NCBI RefSeq assembly: GCF_025755255.1
Contig: NZ_JALIEB010000023.1
Span: 1 to 53,496 of the forward strand
DNA from: Roseobacter sinensis
GTDB lineage: Bacteria; Pseudomonadota; Alphaproteobacteria; Rhodobacterales; Rhodobacteraceae
Length of the DNA stretch: 53,496 nt
Direction of reading: 5' to 3'
Position numbers and translations under genes: made by a program. Shown here one piece after another: positions 1-8,336 of this stretch. The notes beneath the pieces are model-generated. The model was not told the DNA's origin. It saw only the letters and a list, made by a program, of their open reading frames with translations, and ran no database searches. The stretch's first letter is position 1, and every line of letters begins with the position of its first letter.

Positions 1-36
1 GCCAAGCTGATGGAGATCCAGAACCGATTGGAATAA
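1..36 (+). CDS. 3' end of an unknown upstream gene (partial)
   Basis: Frame 1 is open from the window edge and reads AKLMEIQNRLE followed by TAA. This is too short to assign a family. It may be the tail of a gene cut by the window, or just an open stretch of non-coding DNA next to the IS30-type remnant. Confidence 0.25.
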   Translation, partial: AKLMEIQNRLE

Positions 37-110
37 AAAGACATATCAGAAATTGCACTTCACCGTGAGTTCACAGCGGGTGCGCGGGTGCGCGCTACTT
101 TGAAGTGCGA

Positions 111-145
111 CTCCTATTAGAAAACAACGAGTTATCTAATAGGAG
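111..145 (+). promoter_or_regulatory. Hairpin covering the transposase ribosome-binding site
   Basis: A perfect 10-bp inverted repeat, CTCCTATTAG (111-120) and CTAATAGGAG (136-145), is separated by a 15-nt loop. The right arm contains AGGAG (141-145), the Shine-Dalgarno sequence 9 nt before the transposase ATG at 155. In a transcript running in from outside, this stem would hide the ribosome site. Several IS families use such hairpins to avoid activation by read-through. The structure is seen in the sequence; the function is inferred. Confidence 0.6.
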
Positions 146-154
146 TAATATCGC

Positions 155-418
155 ATGGGAGCCGTTTACACGCAACTTTCACTTCAAGAGCGCTGTAGGA
201 TCGAAGACTGGTGGCTTGCAAAGGTCCCTGTCGCGGAAATGGCGCGGGTTCTAAAACGCCACAAATCGACCATTCATCGCGAGATCAAACGCAATTTCTG
301 GGCCGATGATGCGTTCCCAAAGAAGGATGCAGGTTACTTCGGCATGGCCGCACATCAGCGCACGCAGCAACGCCGTTCCACGCAACGCAAGCTGATCAGG
401 CATCCAGAGCTCTGCAGG
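155..418 (+). pseudogene. IS30-family transposase, N-terminal fragment
   Basis: The first ~85 residues contain the IS30-type N-terminal helix-turn-helix: LSLQERCRIEDW, then KVPVAEMARVLKRHKSTIHREIKRN, followed by GYFGMAAHQRTQQRR. IS30 transposases are normally 300-400 residues and end with a DDE integrase domain. Here the similarity stops near HPEL (about 415-420), and the frame runs on as meaningless sequence into the opposite-strand lysR gene until 538. The element is therefore a 5' remnant with its catalytic domain deleted, joined directly to the dab locus. A short inverted pair GCACTTCA (55-62) and TGAAGTGC (101-108) upstream may be part of the old IS end. It cannot encode an active transposase. 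Confidence 0.75.
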
Positions 419-434
419 ACCGAACAGACCAGCG

Positions 435-1334
435 TCAGGCCGCCCCGGGGCCCGCCTCTGCGCGCTTGCCCAGCACCTCCGCAAGCAGCGGGTTCGGGAA
501 CCGCCGCCGGATCGTCACCGCGCAGAAGACCTCGGTGATACCGTCGAGACGCGCGAATTCCACCAGCGTGCCGGCATCGAGCTCATCCTTCACGACGATG
601 GGCGGAATGACCGCGACGCCTGCGTCCTCGCGCGCCAGAAGCCGCAGCATCGCCATGTCGTCGGCCTCGGCGGCTATGCGCGGCACGATCCCCAGCCGGT
701 CCGCCAGCGCATCGAACCCCGCCCGCAGCGAGGTCTCCGGCGTCGGCAGCACCAGCGGATGCGTCCTCAGCACCTCTTCGATTGACCCCTCCGGCCCCGG
801 CAGCCGGGCGGGCGATCCGATCAGGCTCACCGGCTGCTCATCGAGGCGCTGCACCAGATAGGGGCTCGAGGCGTCCCGCGCTGGGACCAGATTGGTCAGA
901 ACCACATCGAGCGACAGCGCCTCCAGCCCTCTGAGCAGCGTTTCCTGCGACCCGGACCGCAGCACCACCTCGACGTCGTCCCGCCCGACAATCGGCGTCA
1001 GAAAGGCGATCTGGAAGTTGCGCGACAGCGTCGCCAGAGCACCGATCCGCAGGGCCTGACGCGGCGCGCTGGCCGTCTTCAGCGTCGCCGAGAGGTCCTC
1101 CGCCGCGCGAAAAATCTCCTCGGCATGGTCGAGCGCGATGCGCCCGGCCTCGGTCAGGATCAGGCTGCGCCCGCTGCGCAGGAACAGATCCTGCCCCAAC
1201 GCCCCTTCCAGCGCCTTGATCTGCGTCGAGACCGCGGACTGCGAGATATTCAGCCCCTGCGCAGCGCCGGTCAGCGTCCCGTCGCGGGCGACTGCCCGGA
1301 ACAGGCGCAGGTGATGCAGGTTGAGCGTCGACAT
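435..1334 (-). CDS. LysR-family regulator of the dab genes
   Basis: The protein is 299 residues from the ATG at 1334 and starts MSTLNLHHLRLFRAVARDG, the standard LysR winged HTH. The motif GLNISQSAVSTQIKALEGALG is the recognition helix region, followed by a periplasmic-binding-protein-like effector domain. A longer upstream frame exists, but it starts 5' of the canonical N-terminus and is rejected. The gene is divergent from dabB with a 101-bp gap that contains an inverted repeat at 1361-1379. LysR genes commonly sit next to dab-type carbon uptake genes, so control of dabBA, perhaps in response to inorganic carbon status, is inferred from position. The 3' end lies about 15 bp from the IS30 remnant. 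Confidence 0.9.
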   Translation of the reverse strand: MSTLNLHHLRLFRAVARDGTLTGAAQGLNISQSAVSTQIKALEGALGQDLFLRSGRSLILTEAGRIALDHAEEIFRAAEDLSATLKTASAPRQALRIGALATLSRNFQIAFLTPIVGRDDVEVVLRSGSQETLLRGLEALSLDVVLTNLVPARDASSPYLVQRLDEQPVSLIGSPARLPGPEGSIEEVLRTHPLVLPTPETSLRAGFDALADRLGIVPRIAAEADDMAMLRLLAREDAGVAVIPPIVVKDELDAGTLVEFARLDGITEVFCAVTIRRRFPNPLLAEVLGKRAEAGPGAA

Positions 1335-1360
1335 AATTCTACCAAACAGAACGTTTTGCG

Positions 1361-1379
1361 AGAAAATATGAAATTTTCT
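1361..1379. promoter_or_regulatory. Candidate LysR operator between lysR and dabB
   Basis: A perfect inverted repeat AGAAAAT-N5-ATTTTCT lies in the 101-bp divergent gap. LysR proteins bind dyads of the T-N11-A kind, and this 19-bp AT-rich palindrome is the only clear dyad in the gap. It lies 27 bp upstream of lysR and 57 bp upstream of the dabB start. Confidence 0.5.
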
Positions 1380-1435
1380 TGATGTACGCCAGAGGCTACA
1401 TCGCAGATCACCCGCCAGCTTTCGGAGATCTGCCC

Positions 1436-2983
1436 ATGACCCTGCTCGCCGCCCCTGCCCTGCTCGCCCCCTGCGTGCTCCTGCTTGCTGCCGCGCTGGC
1501 CGCCACCCGGCCCGGCCGTCGCCCCGGCGCGCTGCCACGATGGTCCGAATACGCCGCGCTGGCCGCCCTCGCCCTGACGGCCCTCGGCCTCGTGCAGTTT
1601 CTCATCGCTGGCTCAGCGCCCACCAGCATGCTCGGCCTGCGCATCGATCTGGTCAGCCTCACCCTGGCGCTGCTGGTGTCCTTCATCGGATGGATCGTGA
1701 TGCGCTACAGCCGCACGTACCTCGATGGCGAAGCGCGCGAGGGCAGCTTCCACGGGTTGATGCTGGCCACGCTCGCCGCGGTGCTGCTCTTCGTGCAATC
1801 GGGCAACCTCTGGCTGCTGGCGGGCGCCACCCTCGCCGCCGGGCTGGGGCTCAAGCGGCTCCTGCTTTTCTACCCCGAGCGGCCCGAGGCGCGGCGCGCA
1901 GCGGCGAAATTCGCCCTCGTCTGGCACGGCGGCGACGCCGCCCTGCTGCTGGCCGCTGCATGCCTCGTCTCGGCCTTCGGCACCGCCGATCTCGCCGCGC
2001 TCACCGCCACCGCCACGGAGACCGGTCTCGGCGCCGTCGGTCACCTGGGCGTCGCCCTCATCGTCACTGCAGCGGTCCTCAAGACCGCCTGCGTCCCGCT
2101 GCACGGCTGGCTCACCGAGGTGATGGAGGCGCCCACGCCCGTCTCCGCCCTGCTGCACGCCGGCATCATCAATTCGGGCGGCGTTCTGCTGATCGCAGCC
2201 GCGGGCCTCGTGCAGCTCAGCCCGGGCGCCATGGCCGCCCTCGTGATGATCGGCGGGCTGACCGCGCTCTTCGGGGCGACGGTGATGCTGACCCAGAGCG
2301 CCATCAAAACCTCGCTCGCCTGGTCGACCGTGTCGCAAATGGGCTTCATGCTGCTGCAATGCGGCCTCGGGCTCTGGGCACTGGCGCTGCTGCACATCGT
2401 CGCCCACGCGCTCTACAAGGCACACGCCTTCCTGTCCTCGGGCGGTGCGGTCGCCGCAGTCGCCGCAATCCGCCGGCCCGGGGCGGTCGCCGTGCCGCGC
2501 CTCGCCGCCGTGCTGAAATCCTTCGCCCTCGCGCTGGCGCTCTACGCGGCAATTGCGATGCTCTTCACCGCCCTGCTCGGGCCGAAAACCGCACAGGCCC
2601 TCGCCCTCGGGGCGATCCTGATCTTCGGCGTCGCCTATCTAGTGGCGCAGGGGCTGGCCGACAGCGCACCCGCCGATCTGACCAAGCGAACCGGGCTCGC
2701 CTCGTTCGCCGCCGCGGTCGCGTATTTCTCCTTCCAGGCCGTGGCCGAAGCCCTCTGGGGCCCCGGGCTGCCCGGCGCCCCGGTGCCCGGCCCGCTCGAA
2801 TGGGCGCTGATCCTGCTGGCTCTGGTGTCGTTCGGTGCGGTGGCGCTGGCACAGGCGCTCTTCCCGCTCTGGTCGCACCACCCGGCCACCGCCGGGCTGC
2901 GGGTGCACCTTGCCAACGGCCTCTATCTCAACGCGCTTCTCGACCGCGCCATCGGCGGCTTCCGCAGCCCCGCATCCCGCTGA
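1436..2983 (+). CDS. dabB: DabB, proton-channel-like membrane subunit of the inorganic carbon transporter
   Basis: This 515-residue hydrophobic protein belongs to the NuoL/MrpA proton-conducting antiporter family, with roughly 13-14 predicted membrane helices. The family signature is seen as [18 protein letters not shown] followed by [19 protein letters not shown], and then [13 protein letters not shown]. DabB is thought to let protons through and so power the cytoplasmic DabA subunit, which hydrates CO2 to bicarbonate. The start chosen is the ATG at 1436 after GGAG; an in-frame ATG at 1379 would add an unlikely hydrophilic leader. dabA follows 16 bp downstream. The pairing with dabA separates this from complex I subunits. 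Confidence 0.9.
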   Translation: MTLLAAPALLAPCVLLLAAALAATRPGRRPGALPRWSEYAALAALALTALGLVQFLIAGSAPTSMLGLRIDLVSLTLALLVSFIGWIVMRYSRTYLDGEAREGSFHGLMLATLAAVLLFVQSGNLWLLAGATLAAGLGLKRLLLFYPERPEARRAAAKFALVWHGGDAALLLAAACLVSAFGTADLAALTATATETGLGAVGHLGVALIVTAAVLKTACVPLHGWLTEVMEAPTPVSALLHAGIINSGGVLLIAAAGLVQLSPGAMAALVMIGGLTALFGATVMLTQSAIKTSLAWSTVSQMGFMLLQCGLGLWALALLHIVAHALYKAHAFLSSGGAVAAVAAIRRPGAVAVPRLAAVLKSFALALALYAAIAMLFTALLGPKTAQALALGAILIFGVAYLVAQGLADSAPADLTKRTGLASFAAAVAYFSFQAVAEALWGPGLPGAPVPGPLEWALILLALVSFGAVALAQALFPLWSHHPATAGLRVHLANGLYLNALLDRAIGGFRSPASR

Positions 2984-2999
2984 CCTCATGGAGACCGAC

Positions 3000-5375
3000 A
3001 TGTTCCTGAACCACGCCCAGATCGCCCCCGACCACAGCTCCCGGATCCTCAAGGCCGCCGAGGCCGCCGCACGTGCAATCCCCCCGGCCTTCCCGCTCGA
3101 GGCAACCGTGGCCGTCAACCCCTTCCTCGGTCAGACCGGAGAAGACCTCGCAACCGCCTCGGCCCGGCTGACCCGCGTCGCGGGCGCACCGACAACGCAG
3201 AGCAGGGCCGCCTATGCGCAGATGATCGCCCGCGGGCAGATCACCGACAGCGATCTGGCCGCGGCGCTCGCCGCCGCGCCCGCCGCAGCCAAACCGGCGG
3301 ATGTGGCCGCGCTGAAAGCCATGGCCGAGGCGCCGCACGCAGCCGCGGGCGCCGATCCGCTGCCCACCGTGGCCGACCTTGCCGCGCGCGCCACGGGCAC
3401 CGACTGGCCGTCGATCATCGAGAAAACCGTGGGTCTCTGGGCCGCAGCCCAGTTCGACCGCGGCCAGGCGCTCTGGGCGCCCGCGCCGGCCAAAAGCGCC
3501 TTTGCGGCCTGGCGGGCCTGGGCCGGTCATGACCTCACGCCCGAGATTGCGGGGCTCACGGGCTTCTGCGCCCATGTGCTCGACGCGCCCGATACGGCCG
3601 AGCGGGCGATCCTGCGGGCCTCCGAGGCGCTCGGGCTCACCGACGCCGCGGCCGAGACGGCCTTCCACCGCCTCTACATGGATCTCGGCGGATGGGCGCA
3701 ACATGGCCGCTGGCTGCTCTGGCAGGCCGAGCTGGCCGGAGGAACGGATCAGACAATCTCCGATCTGCTGGCGATCCGGCTGATCTGGGAGGAGGCGCTG
3801 CTCGCCCATGTACCGAGGCTCGCCGAGGCCTGGGCCGAGACCGTCCAACGCCACGCCGCCCCCGTTGCGCCCTCTGAAACGGAGGTCGCGCTGGCCATCC
3901 TTCAGGAGGCCGCCGAGCGGGCGCATCAACGCCAGCTCACGGCAGCGCTCGATGGCCCGACCCCCCGCGGCGACCGGCCATTTCTGCAGGCGGCCTTCTG
4001 CATCGACGTGCGGTCCGAAGTCTTCCGCCGGGCCCTGGAAAGCCTCGATCCGTCGATCGAGACCATCGGCTTTGCCGGCTTCTTCGGGTTGCCGCTGTCG
4101 CACCGGGCGCAGGGTTCGGATGTGGCCGAGGCGCATCTGCCGGTGCTTCTGACCCCTGCCCTTATGACCGCAAGCCACGGCGATGAGACCACCGAACAGC
4201 ATATTCGGATTGCCGCCCGCGCGATCCGGGCCTGGGGTCGGTTCCGGCAGGCCGCCGTCTCCTCCTTCGCCTTTGTCGAAGCCGCGGGCCCCTTCTATGC
4301 GGGCAAGCTGGTGCGGGACGCGCTCGGGCTCGGCGGCACCAAGGCAGCGGTTGGCCCTGCCCCGCAGGTGGCCGGCGGGCTCTCGGCCGAGGCCAAGGCG
4401 GACACCGCCGCTGCCGTCCTGAAGGCAATGAGCCTGACCGAGGGGCACGGCCGCATCGTGCTGCTGCTGGGCCACGGCGGACAGGTGGCCAACAACCCGC
4501 ATGAGAGCGCGTATCACTGCGGCGCCTGCGGCGGTTACACCGGTGAGGTCTCAGCCCGCCTGCTGGCCACCCTGCTCAACGATCCCGAGGCCCGCGCAGG
4601 GCTCGCCGCGCGCGGCGTGACAGTGCCCGCGGACACGCAGTTCGTCGCCGGTCTGCACGACACCACCACCGATGAGATCACGCTCTACGACGTCGAGCAC
4701 GGGACCGGCGCGCTGCGCAAGCTGCGCGACTGGCTGGCCCGGGCGGGTCGGATCGCGCGGGCGGAACGTGCAGGCACCCTGCCCGGCGCCACCGCCGACA
4801 CCGTGGCTGCGCGGGCGCTCAACTGGGCCGAGGTGCGGCCCGAATGGGGGCTTGCCGGATGTGCCGCCTTCATCGCCGCCCCGCGCAGCGCCACTGCCGG
4901 CAAGGACCTGGGCGGCCGCGCCTTCCTGCACAGCTACGACTGGCGGGCCGATGACGGCTTTGGCACGCTCGAGCTGATCCTGACCGCCCCGGTGGTCGTG
5001 GCCAGCTGGATCAGCCTGCAGTACTACGGCTCGGCCGTGGCACCCCAGGTCTTCGGCGGCGGCAACAAGCTGATCCATAACGTGGTCGGCGGCATCGGCG
5101 TGATCGAGGGCAACAACGGCCGCCTGCGCCCGGGGCTGCCCTGGCAGGCGGTGCACGATGGCGAAACCCTCCGCCATGACCCCCTGCGGCTCTCGGTGCT
5201 GATCGAAGCGCCCCGCGCCGCCATCGCCGATGTGCTGGAACGCCACCCGGAGGTGCGCGCGCTCTTCGACAACGGCTGGCTCCACCTCTTCACCCTGAAG
5301 GAGGGCCGGGTCGAGGCGCGCTACCGCCCGGGCCTCAACTGGGAGACCTCCACCGCGACCCCCCGCGCCGCCTAG
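3000..5375 (+). CDS. dabA: DabA, zinc-dependent carbonic-anhydrase-like subunit of the inorganic carbon transporter
   Basis: The protein is 791 residues and belongs to the DUF2309/DabA family. The four zinc ligands known from Halothiobacillus DabA are present with the expected spacing: Cys334 and Asp336 in FCIDVRSE, His492 in LLGHGGQ, and Cys507 in YHCGACGG, 15 residues after that His. The N-terminus shows [16 protein letters not shown], typical of the family. The start at 3000 is preceded by GGAG (2990-2993); an ATG at 2988 is an alternative. With DabB it forms a membrane complex that traps CO2 as bicarbonate. In a heterotroph this would supply carboxylation reactions under low CO2; a role with RuBisCO cannot be judged from this window. 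Confidence 0.93.
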   Translation: MFLNHAQIAPDHSSRILKAAEAAARAIPPAFPLEATVAVNPFLGQTGEDLATASARLTRVAGAPTTQSRAAYAQMIARGQITDSDLAAALAAAPAAAKPADVAALKAMAEAPHAAAGADPLPTVADLAARATGTDWPSIIEKTVGLWAAAQFDRGQALWAPAPAKSAFAAWRAWAGHDLTPEIAGLTGFCAHVLDAPDTAERAILRASEALGLTDAAAETAFHRLYMDLGGWAQHGRWLLWQAELAGGTDQTISDLLAIRLIWEEALLAHVPRLAEAWAETVQRHAAPVAPSETEVALAILQEAAERAHQRQLTAALDGPTPRGDRPFLQAAFCIDVRSEVFRRALESLDPSIETIGFAGFFGLPLSHRAQGSDVAEAHLPVLLTPALMTASHGDETTEQHIRIAARAIRAWGRFRQAAVSSFAFVEAAGPFYAGKLVRDALGLGGTKAAVGPAPQVAGGLSAEAKADTAAAVLKAMSLTEGHGRIVLLLGHGGQVANNPHESAYHCGACGGYTGEVSARLLATLLNDPEARAGLAARGVTVPADTQFVAGLHDTTTDEITLYDVEHGTGALRKLRDWLARAGRIARAERAGTLPGATADTVAARALNWAEVRPEWGLAGCAAFIAAPRSATAGKDLGGRAFLHSYDWRADDGFGTLELILTAPVVVASWISLQYYGSAVAPQVFGGGNKLIHNVVGGIGVIEGNNGRLRPGLPWQAVHDGETLRHDPLRLSVLIEAPRAAIADVLERHPEVRALFDNGWLHLFTLKEGRVEARYRPGLNWETSTATPRAA

Positions 5376-5521
5376 AGTATCCATTGTTCGTCAAGCGCTT
5401 CTCTGAGGAAAAGTGCGGACATCAAGACAGCGGCCATTCAAACCGTATGCGTCGGATTCAACGAAAGAGCCCAGACCTACCGGATGCTGCACGATGCGTT
5501 AATGTCAGCTTTCTTTAGAGG

Positions 5522-5560
5522 TGACATTGTACTTGTCAAAATGACATGTATAATGTCATT
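5522..5560 (+). promoter_or_regulatory. Promoter with twin palindromic operators before the MarR gene
   Basis: Two copies of TGACA-N7-TGTCA lie at 5522-5538 and 5542-5558, offset by 20 bp, about two helical turns. The second is part of a longer dyad, AATGACAT-N5-ATGTCATT (5540-5560), that ends at the start codon. A possible -35 TTGTAC (5527-5532) and -10 TATAAT (5549-5554) are 16 bp apart. Transcription would then begin at or next to the ATG at 5561, suggesting a leaderless mRNA and autorepression. Confidence 0.6.
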
Positions 5561-6007
5561 ATGAAAGCAGAACAACTTCACCAACTGATTTGGATGTCAC
5601 GCCCCTTGATGCAGGCCGCAGAAGCCTGCGTTGAAGCGGGTTTGGTCGGAACCAACCTGACAGTCCGGATGCGCGCCGTTCTGGAGATGCTGGACAAATA
5701 CGGAGAGCAGACTGTCCCAGAGATTGCGGCAAGGCTCGAGATCAAGCGACAATACGTTCAGATCATGTGCAATGAGACGCTGGCCTCAGGTCTGGTCGAG
5801 CAACGCCCAAATCCTCGCCACAAGCGGTCTCCTGTCCTGGCGTTGACCGATCACGGCCGCACCCTCATCGAAGAGATCATTTCGAACGAAATGAAGCTTA
5901 TGGAGAGGGTTGGTGCGAACCTAAGCGGTGAAAATATTTCCACCGCGCTTGAGGTCGTGCTCACAGTGGCGGACAGACTGAAAACCCAAGCAGGAGAGAG
6001 CGAATGA
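5561..6007 (+). CDS. MarR-family transcriptional regulator
   Basis: The protein is 148 residues with a winged HTH core: LTVRMRAVLEMLDKYGEQTVPEIAARLEIKRQYVQIMCNETL, followed by the wing VEQRPNPRHKRSPVLALTDHGR. This is the MarR layout. The ATG at 5561 follows directly after the twin operators; an in-frame ATG at 5546 lies inside the operator and is less likely. The gene overlaps the next one by 4 bp (ATGA), so both form one unit, and the regulator very likely represses itself and the hydrolase gene. The ligand is unknown. Base composition here is visibly lower in GC than in the flanking dab and EPS genes, which suggests separate acquisition. Confidence 0.85.
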   Translation: MKAEQLHQLIWMSRPLMQAAEACVEAGLVGTNLTVRMRAVLEMLDKYGEQTVPEIAARLEIKRQYVQIMCNETLASGLVEQRPNPRHKRSPVLALTDHGRTLIEEIISNEMKLMERVGANLSGENISTALEVVLTVADRLKTQAGESE

Positions 6008-6624
6008 CTTTCGGTGTTATCTTGACCACCGCGGTCTTGCTGCTCATACTCTGGCTCGGCAACGGTATAAGACGCATTGGCGCGGTCAGTGTTGGAGAAA
6101 CGATATCGGACCGGAATGGATCAGCACTTCTGCTGATTGATCTACAGTCGGTATTCTGGGACCGCGGTCCTTACTTGAACGCCGCAAAAGAAGCCGCCGC
6201 AGGAGTCATTCTTTCGGAAGTAGAAGCTGCGCGAGCGCAAGGCCATCCCGTCATCGCCGTGCGTCAGGAGTGGTCGATCCCTTCAACCAAGGCAGTGGCA
6301 AAACTCTCGATGAAAGGGCAGGCGATAGAGGGCAGCGACGGGACCGAAATTGCCGAGGTTTTCACGTCACTACCCGACCATGTGCTCATTAAGCGCGTGC
6401 AGGACGCATTCGAAACGGGCGAACTGGATGCTCTCTTAAAGAGTTTCGACGTCGGCAGGCTGCGTCTTGTTGGTTTGGACATGAATTACTGTGTGCAAAA
6501 GACGGCGCTGGCGGCCAGAAACCGAGGCTATGACGTCACCGTCGTGAAAGAGGGGACGCTCGCAGCCGCGCCGACGGAACGGGCTGAAAAGCAGATGTCT
6601 TCAGCAGGTGTGGACGTTTGCTGA
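6004..6624 (+). CDS. Isochorismatase-like cysteine hydrolase with an N-terminal membrane anchor
   Basis: The protein is 206 residues. After an N-terminal hydrophobic segment (VILTTAVLLLILWLG) comes an isochorismatase fold with the catalytic triad visible: Asp in ALLLIDLQ, Lys in HVLIKRVQDAF, and Cys in MNYCVQKTALAARNRGYDV. Family members hydrolyse isochorismate, nicotinamide, N-carbamoyl compounds or ureido groups; the substrate cannot be told from sequence. The membrane segment is unusual, as most members are soluble. It is translationally coupled to the MarR gene (ATGA overlap), so its substrate or a related compound may be the signal the regulator senses. Confidence 0.85.
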   Translation: MTFGVILTTAVLLLILWLGNGIRRIGAVSVGETISDRNGSALLLIDLQSVFWDRGPYLNAAKEAAAGVILSEVEAARAQGHPVIAVRQEWSIPSTKAVAKLSMKGQAIEGSDGTEIAEVFTSLPDHVLIKRVQDAFETGELDALLKSFDVGRLRLVGLDMNYCVQKTALAARNRGYDVTVVKEGTLAAAPTERAEKQMSSAGVDVC

Positions 6625-7172
6625 ACGGACATTGATCTTTCAAACGCAAACGGCAGCAAAGTCCCGCATCTTTCGAGTACATGACCTGTGCGGCGAAGGA
6701 TCGAATTGCGTGTGGTAACGGTCGCGGTTCCCACGTCCTGTCGGCCTTGAACAAGGCGTTTGCCAGGATCATCCATTTCCGCATGACAGCTGTGATGGCG
6801 AATTTCGCACGCGTGCCAGCGGAAATGCGCCTTTCCTGCAACGCCCGCATATCCGGATTGAAGCGCCTGGCGACCAGCGTGGGTTCCGATGCCTCCCCGC
6901 CATCGCCCGCCCTAAATGCCGCGCCGGGCGATGGCTCGGTTCTACCAAGGAAACAAACTCATACGACGAGGGGGTGGCTTTTTCGGGATACAGGGCTGTT
7001 GACCTTGAGCCGCAGGCGAGCGGCAGCGAAAGGCGACCCAACCCAAAGCCGAAAGGCTTGAGCGGCGCAAAAGCCGCAGCCGCGCAGAAACCGGCCCCCC
7101 TGCCCCACGCGGGAGGTGACCCGCCGTCGCCTCCCGTGCTAGCCCGGTCCGCATGACCGAGCCCGACCAGCC
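6625..7172. other. Long gene-poor stretch holding transposase debris
   Basis: About 550 bp lie between the hydrolase and the membrane-protein gene. The left half contains a decayed IS110-type transposase end (listed separately). I see no convincing gene in the rest; small open frames on both strands lack ribosome sites and family motifs. Confidence 0.6.
6690..6897 (-). pseudogene. IS110-family transposase, C-terminal remnant
   Basis: Reading the minus strand from about 6897 gives TLVARRFNPDMRALQERR, then ISAGTRAKFAITAVMRKW and MILANALFKADRTWEPRPL. This is the typical C-terminal end of IS110/IS116/IS902 transposases (pattern NPD...AGK..KVAITAVMRKL..LAN.L....W.P). The similarity fades on both sides and the N-terminal DEDD domain is absent, so only a scar of the element remains. 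Confidence 0.65.
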
Positions 7173-8174
7173 ATGACCGCCCCTGCCCTGCCCCACGACC
7201 CCGCAGCGCCGCGGCAGCTGCGCGAGGCAGCCCTGGTCTTCGCAGGCAACATATTGATATGTCTTACTTTCTTCCCGCCCGAAGTGCAGGGGCTCGGCGA
7301 TGCGATCCGCGGCTGGGACCAGTTCAACCGGCTGCTGATGGGGGGTGAGCCGGTCTTCGGCCCGGCCAACCAGATCGCCCTGCGCGTCAGTATGGCCGCC
7401 GCCTCCAGCCTGCTCCTTGTCGCGTTGATCCTGCTGCGGCTGGTCGAACACCGCGTCGTCGTCACCTACCTCGCCCTGCCCGTCTCGGCCTATCTCGCCA
7501 CCAAGATCCGGATCGAGTTCATCTTCTTCCCGCTCGCCCTCATCTCCACGCGCCTTGGCTGGAAGAAGGAGATGCTGGTGCTGGCCGCCCTCCTCGCCCT
7601 GTCGCTCGGCCTCGACGAGCGCAACGGCCTCATCCTCGTGGTCTACCGCGTCGGCGTCTTCCTGTTCCGCACGTTTCGGCCGCACACGGTCTTCATCTTC
7701 CTCGCTGTGGCGGTGATCGTCTGGATCGACCTCAACATCGAGCTGCTCTTCCCCTACATCCCGCGCCTTGCGGTCTACAACTGGACGCGCGAGGTGGTGA
7801 ACCCGGAGTTCAGCCACCTCGAGACGCTGATCGTCTTCACCTCCTCGATGACCATGTCGCTGCAACCGCCGCTCGATTTCATGTTCGGCTTCACCTATAC
7901 CGCGTTCCTGCTGTTTGCGACCTTCGGCTGGCAGCTCTTCACACTGCGCTTCTACGTCGACGCCCTGCGCCAGCCCGAATTCCGCGCAGGCTTCCTCACC
8001 ATCCTGTTCTTCACATCCCTCACCCACGCCTTCCAGAACGCGCGCTACTACTTCTTCTACGTGCCGATGATCTCCTCGGTGAATGCCGCCCACACCAACC
8101 GCCTGCTGATCCTCGCCTCCTGGCCGATGACCGCGCTTCTGGTGCTCTACTACCGCTTCTACCTCGGCTACTGA
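7173..8174 (+). CDS. Polytopic membrane protein, possibly a polysaccharide polymerase (EpsG/Wzy-like)
   Basis: The 333-residue protein is strongly hydrophobic, with about eight or nine predicted membrane segments (for example SSLLLVALILLRLV, TYLALPVSAYLATKI, VFIFLAVAVIVWIDL, FMFGFTYTAFLLFATFGW) and charged loops between them. I do not recognise a firm family. The helix density, the conserved-looking RIEFIFFPLALIS and HAFQNARYYFFYVPMI, and a nearby EPS locus that lacks an obvious polymerase make a Wzy/EpsG-type polymerase a reasonable guess, but no more. It stands alone after the IS110 scar and converges on the diguanylate cyclase gene. Confidence 0.5.
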   Translation: MTAPALPHDPAAPRQLREAALVFAGNILICLTFFPPEVQGLGDAIRGWDQFNRLLMGGEPVFGPANQIALRVSMAAASSLLLVALILLRLVEHRVVVTYLALPVSAYLATKIRIEFIFFPLALISTRLGWKKEMLVLAALLALSLGLDERNGLILVVYRVGVFLFRTFRPHTVFIFLAVAVIVWIDLNIELLFPYIPRLAVYNWTREVVNPEFSHLETLIVFTSSMTMSLQPPLDFMFGFTYTAFLLFATFGWQLFTLRFYVDALRQPEFRAGFLTILFFTSLTHAFQNARYYFFYVPMISSVNAAHTNRLLILASWPMTALLVLYYRFYLGY

Positions 8175-8336
8175 GAACGAGCCAGGCGGCGCGCGCCAGA
8201 AGAACCGCCGTCACCCGACAGACCGCACGCGCGATGCCCGGTTTGCGGGACAGTGCCGCCACTGCGGCGCGCAGCATGGCAAGTCACTTGATTGCGGAAA
8301 CAAGACCGCCCCAGGTTTCTGCGGCGACAACTGATC

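Noticed and set aside
2639-3118. Minus-strand and alternative-frame open readings across dabB/dabA
   Set aside because: Shadows of the real dab genes in GC-rich DNA; no motifs.
6681-7061. 126-codon plus-strand frame in the IS110 scar region
   Set aside because: No ribosome site, no family motif; it is antisense to the transposase remnant.
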